A DNA stretch of 5,211 bases from an uncultured Bacilli bacterium (GCA_947589695.1 CANQBY010000089.1:1-5211), one strand, 5' to 3'. Shown: positions 1 through 5,114, counted from the stretch's first letter. The notes: generated by a model not told the origin, from the letters alone. Numbers and translations are program-made.

Positions 1-560
1 CTAAAATAATATGAGGATCCATAATCATCTGTGCTTGAGCAAATAAGCTTTTTTGTTCCTTCTATTCCTGTTACTGATGCATTTCCATTTTCATCAACTA
101 CGGGACAGCCATCACTTTCTTTATTAGCTGTTAATCCTAAAGCTGCTAAAGTTTTATCAGCTGGGCCTAGTTCTTTATTAAAATAAAGTATGCACTTGCT
201 TCCTCTTTGAAATTTACCTATTACATGCTCTCCTGCTTCATTGGTTGTTAATGTTATTCCTTCTTCTTTGGTGTTTCTATCTTTTAAATAACAAAAACTT
301 CTTTCTTCATCAATCGTATATTTTCCTTCAGGCATATCTGTTATTGGTTCATCACCAGTACCATCATTCTTATACATCTCCACTATTTGAAAATCTGGAA
401 GAGTATAATTTACTGTTCCACTAGCGAGTTTAGCACTATCAACTACTTTATATTTAGCAAAACTTCTAGCAAATATAATAGCTAATACTATTACTATAAA
501 AACACTTACTCCTAATAAATACTTCTTTAAATTATTTTTCTTTAAAGTTTCAAATTGCAT
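1..560 (-). CDS. Membrane-anchored surface protein of unknown function, 3' end beyond the window
   Basis: An open frame runs from ATG at 560-558 to the left edge without a stop, giving 186 complete codons. A good Shine-Dalgarno (AGAAAGAGG, 569-577) precedes the ATG. The N-terminus is short and basic (K7, K8, K12, K13), followed by a hydrophobic segment at about residues 14-33 (YLLGVSVFIVIVLAIIF), then a hydrophilic region. This is the layout of a signal anchor with an extracellular C-terminal part. Four cysteines are visible (C90, C123, C152, C174). The last visible residues, DDYGSSYYF, and the segment around NYTLPDF...MYKNDGTGD resemble, from memory, large anchored proteins recurrent in uncultured gut Bacilli, in which a YYFRG-like motif is followed by an aromatic FYWRIIRING-like block. 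I cannot verify that, and no function is known to me. The gene is divergent from the polymerase operon. Confidence 0.85.
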   Translation of the reverse strand, partial: MQFETLKKNNLKKYLLGVSVFIVIVLAIIFARSFAKYKVVDSAKLASGTVNYTLPDFQIVEMYKNDGTGDEPITDMPEGKYTIDEERSFCYLKDRNTKEEGITLTTNEAGEHVIGKFQRGSKCILYFNKELGPADKTLAALGLTANKESDGCPVVDENGNASVTGIEGTKKLICSSTDDYGSSYYF

Positions 561-583
561 TAAAAAAACCTCTTTCTGATATT

Positions 584-612
584 ATTATAAGTTATGTTTT
601 TAGTAATTTCAT
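584..612 (-). promoter_or_regulatory. Possible promoter of the surface-protein gene
   Basis: On the minus strand there is an exact TATAAT -10 at 589-584. The hexamer 17 bp upstream (612-607, ATGAAA) is a poor -35. Transcription would start near 577, leaving a leader of under 20 nt that begins at the Shine-Dalgarno. The sequence is so AT-rich that a chance TATAAT is likely, so this is a weak call. Confidence 0.3.
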
Positions 613-630
613 TACATTCGACAAAACATA
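593..630. repeat. Inverted repeats in the divergent spacer, possible operator
   Basis: TATGTTTT (593-600) and AAAACATA (623-630) are a perfect 8-bp inverted repeat with a 22-nt spacer. Inside it lies a second short palindrome, GTAAT-TTC-ATTAC (603-615). The two are not concentric. They lie just upstream of the candidate -10 of the surface-protein gene, where a regulator could bind. The composition makes A/T palindromes cheap, so function is only inferred. Confidence 0.3.
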
Positions 631-680
631 TCATAATATCTTATATTTTTATACTTTATATTTCTAATATTACAATATTA

Positions 681-708
681 TTGATAATTTTGCAATACTT
701 TTTATAAT
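681..708 (+). promoter_or_regulatory. Possible distal promoter (P1) of the polymerase operon
   Basis: TTGATA (681-686) and TATAAT (703-708) are separated by 16 bp, which fits a sigma-A promoter. A transcript would start near 715 and carry a leader of about 95 nt before the polymerase start at 809. Inside that leader there is a second, better-placed promoter at 755-783. Confidence 0.45.
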
Positions 709-754
709 ATTTTAAGTAATATTATTTATTTTTATGATTTCCAAATATTTCCTC

Positions 755-783
755 TTGATATATACATACACATGTTTTATAAT
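755..783 (+). promoter_or_regulatory. Proximal promoter (P2) of the polymerase operon, with a LexA-box-like spacer
   Basis: TTGATA (755-760) and TATAAT (778-783) are separated by the ideal 17 bp. Transcription would start near 790, directly before the Shine-Dalgarno and about 19 nt ahead of ATG 809. This supports 809 and argues against the upstream in-frame ATG at 734, which precedes the promoter. The spacer sequence at 765-778 (C-ATAC-ACAT-GTTT-T) resembles the Bacillus SOS box CGAAC-RNRY-GTTCG, matching 9 of 13 specified positions. Repression by LexA is therefore possible but unproven. Confidence 0.65.
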
Positions 784-808
784 TATTTTAGAAAGGAACA
801 AATGTTTT

Positions 809-2068
809 ATGGAAGATATTTATTTAAATAGACACTTTTTATGTATTGATTTAAAAAGTTTTTTTGCTAGTTGTGAATGTATAGAAAGAGGAATAGATCC
901 TTTTAGTTATCCTTTAGTAGTAGCTAATCCTAATCAAGGAATGGGCGCTATTACATTGGCAGTGACACCTTTTTTAAAAACTTTAGGCGTTAAATCGCGA
1001 GGGAGACTTTTTGAAATTCCGAAAAATATTAAATATACAATTGTTAAACCAAGAATGAGTTTATATATTAAAAAAAGTACAGAAGTAGTAGGTATTTATC
1101 TTAAATATGTTGCAGATACTGATTTACATATTTATTCTATTGATGAGTGTTTTTTAGATGTAACTGATTATTTAAAAATGTATCAAAAAAGTGATTATGA
1201 ATTAGCTTTAGAAATTCTTAAAGATATTAAAAAAACTACCGGATTATGTGCCACTTGTGGAATTGGGTCAAATATGCTTTTAGCTAAAGTTGCTATGGAT
1301 ATTGAGGCCAAACACAATCAAGATTGTATTGCTAAATGGACTTATGCAGATATTGAAACTAAATTATGGAAGATCTCTCCCCTTTCAAAAATGTGGGGAA
1401 TTGGGCCTCGGATGGAAGTAAAACTTAATAAACTTGGAATATATTCCATAAAAGATTTAGCGTATTATAACCGGGATAAACTTAAAAAACTATATGGAGT
1501 TATGGGTGTGGAATTATGGAATCATGCGAATGGGATTGATTTAAGTAGAATTGGTGATTATAAAAAAGATGATGATAAATCCTATAGTCATTCTCAAGTT
1601 TTATTTAAAGATTATAATGGGAATAATATTACTTTAATTATAAAAGAAATGATTGAAGTTATAGGAGCAAGACTTAGAAGTAATCATAAAACTTGTCAAG
1701 TAATTGGTTTAGGAATAGGTTATTCTAAAAATGTAGGTGGTGGTTTTTTTCATAGTATTAAATTAGATAATCCAACAGATTTAGAAGAAGAAATTTATAA
1801 AACTTGTTTATTTATTTTTGATAAATTTTATCAAGATTTACCAATTAGAAAAGTAAGTATTGCATGTGGGGATTTAAAAAATAAAATGGGATTACAATTA
1901 AATATTTTTGATACAATAAACGAAGTAAGCGAAAAAGAAAATTTAAGTATAGCCATAGATAATATTAAAGAAAAATATGGGAAAAATGCGATACTTAAAG
2001 CAACCTCTTTACTTAATGATTCGACAATTAGAGACCGCAATAAAAAAATTGGAGGTCATGCGGCATGA
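809..2068 (+). CDS. Y-family translesion DNA polymerase (UvrX/DinB/UmuC type)
   Basis: This 419-residue protein copies damaged DNA templates with low fidelity. The palm motif IDLKSFFASCE supplies metal-binding D14, and F19 sits at the sugar-discriminating steric-gate position. The second catalytic motif, SIDECFLDV, gives D112 and E113. A helix-hairpin-helix-like stretch (KMWGIGPRMEVKLNKLG) covers residues 194-210. The little-finger domain follows. QLNIF at 363-367 fits the beta-clamp-binding pentapeptide. The end, RDRNKKIGGHAA, is typical of polymerases paired with YolD proteins, such as UvrX and YqjW of Bacillus. I chose ATG 809 because AAAGGA (792-797) precedes it, promoter P2 lies upstream, and homologues start just before the IDLKSF motif. 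An in-frame ATG at 734 would add 25 hydrophobic residues and overlap P2. The stop overlaps the next start (ATGA). The activity class is secure; assignment to UvrX rather than another subfamily is inferred. Confidence 0.95.
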   Translation: MEDIYLNRHFLCIDLKSFFASCECIERGIDPFSYPLVVANPNQGMGAITLAVTPFLKTLGVKSRGRLFEIPKNIKYTIVKPRMSLYIKKSTEVVGIYLKYVADTDLHIYSIDECFLDVTDYLKMYQKSDYELALEILKDIKKTTGLCATCGIGSNMLLAKVAMDIEAKHNQDCIAKWTYADIETKLWKISPLSKMWGIGPRMEVKLNKLGIYSIKDLAYYNRDKLKKLYGVMGVELWNHANGIDLSRIGDYKKDDDKSYSHSQVLFKDYNGNNITLIIKEMIEVIGARLRSNHKTCQVIGLGIGYSKNVGGGFFHSIKLDNPTDLEEEIYKTCLFIFDKFYQDLPIRKVSIACGDLKNKMGLQLNIFDTINEVSEKENLSIAIDNIKEKYGKNAILKATSLLNDSTIRDRNKKIGGHAA

Positions 2069-2376
2069 TAGATCGAGGTTTTGTAAAATGGCAACCTTTT
2101 AATTCTTTAATTAATAGAAAAATGGTAATGGATACTTTAGAAAAAGAGAAAAAGGTTAAAAAGCCAAATTTGTTTCCGGAAGAAATAGATAAAATAAGTG
2201 AAGAAATACTCAATGCTTATTATGCTAAAAGTATGGTAACAATTATTTATTATGAAAATAATTTATATAAAAAAATAACTACTTATATAGTAAATATTAA
2301 TAGTAGTTATAAAACAATTAAACTTAAGGGTGGTAAAATTATTAGTTTTAATCAAATTATTCATGTACTTAATTAA
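2065..2376 (+). CDS. YolD-like protein, partner of the Y-family polymerase
   Basis: This 103-residue protein belongs to the YolD-like family. The sequence shows the family's N-terminal signature DRGFVKWQPFNSL (residues 3-15), then a lysine- and glutamate-rich region (25-48), then a beta-rich C-terminal half with AYYAKSMVTIIYYENN (51-66) and KTIKLKGGKIISFNQIIHV (83-101). YolD-like genes commonly follow UvrX-type polymerase genes, and the family has been proposed to act like UmuD, the accessory subunit of polymerase V. That role is a prediction, not a demonstrated activity. The start is fixed by an excellent Shine-Dalgarno, GGAGGT (2051-2056), inside the polymerase gene with 8-nt spacing. The ATG overlaps the polymerase TGA, so translation is probably coupled. 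The length is normal for the family. A terminator hairpin begins four bases after the stop codon. Confidence 0.92.
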   Translation: MIDRGFVKWQPFNSLINRKMVMDTLEKEKKVKKPNLFPEEIDKISEEILNAYYAKSMVTIIYYENNLYKKITTYIVNINSSYKTIKLKGGKIISFNQIIHVLN

Positions 2377-2404
2377 AAAAAGCAACCTCTTGGTTGTTTA
2401 TTTT
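2375..2404. terminator. Intrinsic terminator, probably bidirectional
   Basis: The stem 2380-2387 pairs with 2392-2399 (core CAACC/GGTTG, 8 bp including one G-U) around a 4-nt loop. Read on the minus strand, the stem is followed by seven T residues (2381-2375), a strong terminator for the small RNA candidate and any metA read-through. Read on the plus strand, it is followed by the weaker tract TTTATTTT (2397-2404) and would end the polymerase-YolD transcript. The T tract on the minus strand overlaps the YolD stop codon. Confidence 0.8.
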
Positions 2405-2510
2405 AAGTAGCTTCTAGCTAACACGGCGTCGAGGCCTACTTATTCATTAAGAATAAGGGACTCGGGTAAAAAATCTTTTACCGGCAAAAAACCATTTTAT
2501 GTTCCTTGTT
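2375..2510 (-). ncRNA. Candidate small RNA gene downstream of metA, family not recognised
   Basis: A perfect-consensus promoter lies just upstream on this strand (2545-2517), and a strong terminator closes the segment, predicting a transcript of about 136 nt starting near 2510. Predicted hairpins, in transcript order: 2482-2476 with 2471-2465 (7 bp, 4-nt loop); 2457-2451 with 2445-2439 (7 bp, 5-nt loop); 2442-2431 with 2414-2404 (7 bp plus 4 bp around one bulged base, 16-nt loop); and the terminator. The second and third hairpins share 2439-2442, so they cannot both form fully. The block 2411-2440 has 17 G/C in 30 bases, well above its surroundings, as expected for structured RNA in an AT-rich genome. 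No frame longer than five codons with a Shine-Dalgarno is present. I see no signatures of SRP RNA, 6S RNA, tmRNA, RNase P RNA, T-box or SAM riboswitches. It could instead be only a structured 3' UTR of metA. Confidence 0.6.
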
Positions 2511-2516
2511 AATTAG

Positions 2517-2545
2517 ATTATACGGGAAAAATTAGTTATTGTCAA
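2517..2545 (-). promoter_or_regulatory. Perfect-consensus sigma-A promoter at the end of metA
   Basis: On the minus strand, TTGACA (2545-2540) and TATAAT (2522-2517) are separated by exactly 17 bp, so both hexamers and the spacing match the sigma-A optimum. The -35 lies in the last codons of metA and the metA stop codon falls in the spacer. The only thing downstream on this strand before a terminator is the structured segment 2510-2375. It is by far the best promoter match in the window. Confidence 0.8.
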
Positions 2546-3416
2546 TAGTTTCATAAACATAATAGTATAACCAGTTATGATATAATAAAGTACTATGAGC
2601 ATGCCATTTATAAATGGGTTTATTGTTTGGATTATTATTGGGGTAATAGTTTTTAGGTGGTAAAATATCTAAACCTTTATTAATATCCCTTTTATATTCT
2701 TTATCTAAAGTATCTAAATCATATTCCGCATGACCGGTTAAAAAGACTTTAGATTTATCTTTACTTTCGACAATATAAATTCCAGATTCATTAGATTTAC
2801 TGGTTAAAATTAAATCTTCATGATTTAAGACATCACTTTCAATAATACTGCAATAACGTGAAATAGGAATAAAGAAATTTTCATCAAAACCGGTTACTAA
2901 AGGAGTAGTATTTAAAAGATAATGATTATATAAACCGGATAATTTAGCTTTTAAGTTATAACGACTTACACCATAGAAATATTGTAAACCAAACTCGGAA
3001 GCCCAACACAAGAAAAGAGTTGATTTAACATTGGTTTTCGTATATTTAAAGAACTCTTTTAATTCTTCAATATAAGTAATATTGGGATATGGGATATGCT
3101 CTAGAGGAGCACCAGTAATAATTATGCCATCATAAGTCGTATTTTTAATACTAGCAAAAGAATGATAATACTTATTAAAATACGCATTTTTTTCGGGGTC
3201 ACTATCTTTAGTAGTTAGATAAATAAAATCAAGTTCAACTTGTAAAATAGGAGTATCTAAAACTGTTATTAATTGGCGTTCAGTATCTTCTAAAGTAGGC
3301 ATAAGATTTAAAATACCAACTTTAACTGTAGGTAAATTAGGATTTAAACTATCAATAAAATGAACAGTTGGTAATTTAGATTTAACTTCTAAATCTTTTT
3401 TTAAATAAATAGCCAT
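2532..3416 (-). CDS. metA: Homoserine O-acyltransferase MetA, probably acetyl-CoA-dependent
   Basis: MetA acylates the hydroxyl group of L-homoserine, committing it to methionine synthesis in the cytoplasm. The 294-residue protein carries the family signature VGILNLMPTLEDTERQL (33-49), then DGIIITGAPLE (96-106), the catalytic cysteine C137 in FLCWAS, and TGHAEYD with H229 and E231, matching the Cys-His-Glu triad of this glutamine-amidotransferase-like fold. E106 follows TGAPL; glutamate there is known to select acetyl-CoA in Bacillus cereus MetA, whereas glycine in E. coli selects succinyl-CoA. The acetyl preference is therefore inferred. The cysteine region diverges from the usual CWGAQA form (CWASEF here), and the protein is slightly shorter than the roughly 300-310 residues usual for the family. 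AGGAGG (3423-3428) lies 6 nt before the ATG. It is the last gene of the minus-strand cluster, 23 bp after the RNHCP gene. No SAM riboswitch or T-box fits in that gap. A TATAAT (3439-3434) there lacks a credible -35. Confidence 0.93.
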   Translation of the reverse strand: MAIYLKKDLEVKSKLPTVHFIDSLNPNLPTVKVGILNLMPTLEDTERQLITVLDTPILQVELDFIYLTTKDSDPEKNAYFNKYYHSFASIKNTTYDGIIITGAPLEHIPYPNITYIEELKEFFKYTKTNVKSTLFLCWASEFGLQYFYGVSRYNLKAKLSGLYNHYLLNTTPLVTGFDENFFIPISRYCSIIESDVLNHEDLILTSKSNESGIYIVESKDKSKVFLTGHAEYDLDTLDKEYKRDINKGLDILPPKNYYPNNNPNNKPIYKWHAHSTLLYHNWLYYYVYETIDNN

Positions 3417-3439
3417 ATAATTCCTCCTTTTTAATTATA

Positions 3440-3769
3440 TTAAGATCCAAAATTATTGGCATTTTCTTGCATGATTCTTAATATTATATCATAATTATCA
3501 TCATTTGCCATTTTATTTTTTTTAATTATTCCACATTTAGTACATTTATAAATTATTTTTAAAGTATCATTTTTACCTTTTTCAATAGCTATAGGTTTTA
3601 AAATGCCTAAACAAGAATTAGCGCGATCCCCAGGGTTGTTATCAATATGCAAGCTAGATAAACAGTTAGGGCAATGATCTCTAGCAGTATAATTTAAAGG
3701 GGGAACATGAGCTTTACAGACGGCACAAGTAAAACTTTCATCAATCATTTTAAATTTTTTGGAATCCAT
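3440..3769 (-). CDS. RNHCP-domain zinc-binding protein
   Basis: This 109-residue protein matches the RNHCP domain family, named after a conserved motif that here reads RDHCP (30-34). In order: FTCAVC (13-18), the RDHCPNCLSSLHID block (30-43), PGDRANSCLG (46-55), KCTKCG (75-80) and NKMANDDNYD (85-94), with cysteines C15, C18, C33, C36, C53, C76 and C79. Three CxxC pairs, one apparently pairing with the single C53 or H32/H41, suggest one or two structural zinc sites. The molecular role of the family is unknown to me, and I do not assign one. No signal peptide or membrane segment is seen, so it should be cytoplasmic. The Shine-Dalgarno GGAGG (3774-3778) abuts the stop codon of the Nudix gene, whose end lies 10 bp from this start, so translational coupling is likely. 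The asparagine of the name-giving motif is replaced by aspartate. Confidence 0.88.
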   Translation of the reverse strand: MDSKKFKMIDESFTCAVCKAHVPPLNYTARDHCPNCLSSLHIDNNPGDRANSCLGILKPIAIEKGKNDTLKIIYKCTKCGIIKKNKMANDDNYDIILRIMQENANNFGS

Positions 3770-3778
3770 AAAACCTCC

Positions 3779-4279
3779 CTATTTTAGATTTTTATACGCT
3801 AGTAACATTTCCCGATTAACTATTTTATTAATAGGATTTCTTTTTTCATTTAACTTTAAATATTTAGGTAAATATTCTAAAGGAATATAGATAAGTTTAA
3901 AATTACCTTTTTGTTCTTGATTATCTAACTTAGTTTTTTTAAGATCATAGACTATATCGGTATTAATTTTAAAATAATAAATTTCTAAAGCCCGATTATG
4001 ACCTTTCTTCGGATAATCTTTCATGAAATATTTAATTGCAAAAAAGGGTTCATACTTACCTTTTAGGGTTATGCCAGTTTCTTCTTTGATTTCTCTTTTT
4101 AAAGCTTTCTCTAAGGACTCTTCCCCTTCTAAGTGGCCACCTGGATACTGAATGGTATTAAAAGCTTCCCCTAAAAGAATTTCATTTCGACTATTAATAA
4201 TTAAACCTTTAACGCGAATAACTTTATCATGCATTTCTTCTTCGGCTAGTTTATCATAATTAAAATATTTTATTTTCAT
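3779..4279 (-). CDS. Nudix hydrolase, substrate unknown
   Basis: Nudix enzymes hydrolyse nucleoside diphosphates linked to another group, using divalent metal. The 166-residue protein has a complete Nudix box at residues 48-70 fitting G-x5-E-x7-RE-U-x-EE-x-G-U: G48, E54, R62, E63, E66, E67 and G69 are all present, so it should be active. A preceding strand segment, VIRVKGLIINSRNEILLG (20-37), and YPGGHLEG (45-52) are typical of the fold. The rest gives no recognised substrate motif, so oxidised nucleotides, ADP-ribose, NADH or a cap are all possible. GAGGAA (4286-4291) lies 6 nt before the ATG. It is the second gene of the minus-strand cluster, 51 bp after the kinase-like gene, with no terminator in that gap, and 10 bp before the RNHCP gene. 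Confidence 0.93.
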   Translation of the reverse strand: MKIKYFNYDKLAEEEMHDKVIRVKGLIINSRNEILLGEAFNTIQYPGGHLEGEESLEKALKREIKEETGITLKGKYEPFFAIKYFMKDYPKKGHNRALEIYYFKINTDIVYDLKKTKLDNQEQKGNFKLIYIPLEYLPKYLKLNEKRNPINKIVNREMLLAYKNLK

Positions 4280-4330
4280 AATTTGTTCCTCTAAATATAT
4301 CTTAACGTAATTTAAAGCTTTTTTCTACCC

Positions 4331-5050
4331 CTAAAGCTGTGACTTTACATCAGTTTCATATATCTTTCTTACTAAAAGAGGAATAGAAGCTTCATCTTTT
4401 TTAGTCATTTCAGCAAATATTTTATTTAAGTCTAATAAATCATATTCATATAAATGAGGAGTATTAAAATAAGAACATAAAATATTATAATAAGGGGCTA
4501 AATCAGGAGTATCAGTTAAATCGTAATTTAAAAATAAAGATAAGATTAAAGTAAATAAATATTCTTGGATATAATGAAAACTAAAAGCATTTTTATTAAT
4601 AATAGAATCAATATCAATAAAGATAACTTGTTTATCCATTAAAAAATTACCACTATGATAATCAATATAAGTTAAATCAGCTTGTAATAAAGCTTCATGA
4701 GTTTTAATAATTTCAGAAATATAATTAAGTCTTTCGGAAAGAGGATGATAGGTTTCTAAATAATCTTTCATAAGAGGACTAGCATTATATTCATAGGTAT
4801 AACCATAAGGTTTATTTTTCCAAGTTAAGATACTCCTAATTTTAGTTAAACATTGTAAATTAAGTTTAGTTAAAAGAAGCATTATCTTTTCTTTTTCACG
4901 ATATAATTCACTTAAATTTAGGATTCTTTTAGGAACATCAAAAACTTTATAGACAATACCATTAGATAGAACCGGATAACCTAATTTTTTAGTACCTAAA
5001 CGAGTTCCTTGTTTGGTAATATCAATAAATCTTAATTCTTCATAGGACAT
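4331..5050 (-). CDS. Compact protein-kinase-like (aminoglycoside-phosphotransferase-like) protein
   Basis: This 239-residue protein has the marks of the protein-kinase-like fold but is shorter than a classical kinase domain of about 260-300 residues. K35 in GIVYKVFD is a candidate ATP-anchoring lysine, with glutamates E49-E54 as possible partners. The catalytic loop reads YIDYHSGNFL (128-137), with D130 and N135 five residues apart as in kinases, and DID (146-148) within IFIDIDSI is the metal-binding counterpart of DFG. A glycine-rich loop is only suggested (G15, G20, G24). The C-terminal part (about 157-239) is helical in character. No membrane segment is evident. The substrate could be a protein or small molecule; nothing here decides. 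The start is supported by AAAAGGGGGG (5058-5067) 7 nt upstream, an unusually G-rich Shine-Dalgarno. It heads the minus-strand cluster. Confidence 0.75.
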   Translation of the reverse strand: MSYEELRFIDITKQGTRLGTKKLGYPVLSNGIVYKVFDVPKRILNLSELYREKEKIMLLLTKLNLQCLTKIRSILTWKNKPYGYTYEYNASPLMKDYLETYHPLSERLNYISEIIKTHEALLQADLTYIDYHSGNFLMDKQVIFIDIDSIINKNAFSFHYIQEYLFTLILSLFLNYDLTDTPDLAPYYNILCSYFNTPHLYEYDLLDLNKIFAEMTKKDEASIPLLVRKIYETDVKSQL

Positions 5051-5078
5051 AACTATACCCCCCTTTTAAGGAATTTTT

Positions 5079-5107
5079 ATTGTAACATAGTTTGGGATAA
5101 ATTGCAA
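5079..5107 (-). promoter_or_regulatory. Promoter of the minus-strand kinase-to-metA cluster
   Basis: On the minus strand, TTGCAA (5107-5102) and TACAAT (5084-5079) are separated by 17 bp. A TG placed one base before the -10 makes it an extended -10 promoter. Transcription would begin near 5072, giving a leader of about 22 nt that holds the Shine-Dalgarno of the kinase-like gene. Confidence 0.65.
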
Positions 5108-5114
5108 TAAAACA

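Noticed and set aside
734..808. In-frame upstream ATG that would add 25 hydrophobic residues to the polymerase
   Set aside because: It lies before the better promoter (755-783), has no convincing Shine-Dalgarno, and the family starts just before the IDLKSF motif. ATG 809 has an AAAGGA site and fits the promoter.
802..831. Out-of-frame ATG at 802-804 opening a nine-codon frame that overlaps the polymerase start
   Set aside because: It sits about 4 nt after the Shine-Dalgarno and could be read, but it is tiny and has no recognisable features; chance is more likely.
1831..2040. 69-codon open frame on the minus strand within the polymerase gene
   Set aside because: Shadow of a well-supported gene; no start signal and no family resemblance.
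2028..2213. 61-codon open frame on the minus strand across the polymerase-YolD junction
   Set aside because: Antisense to two conserved genes, serine- and phenylalanine-rich low-complexity content, no Shine-Dalgarno recognised.
2411..2435. preQ1-I-riboswitch-like string (TTCTAGCTA...CAC) on the plus strand
   Set aside because: It resembles the preQ1-I loop, but the flanking P1 stem cannot form, the A-rich tail and its pseudoknot partner are missing, and no gene lies downstream on that strand.
2375..2510. Known housekeeping RNA (SRP, 6S, tmRNA, RNase P) for the spacer transcript
   Set aside because: No SRP helix-8 signature, no long closing stem as in 6S, no tmRNA tag or tRNA-like ends, and it is far too short for RNase P RNA.
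2496..2531. Chromosome dimer resolution (dif-like) or phage attachment site
   Set aside because: No two inverted 11-bp recombinase arms with a 6-bp centre resembling the Firmicutes dif sequence; the motif is better explained by the promoter.
4280..4330. Terminator between the kinase-like and Nudix genes
   Set aside because: The AAAGCTTT palindrome has no loop and no following T tract on the minus strand, so the cluster is treated as continuous.
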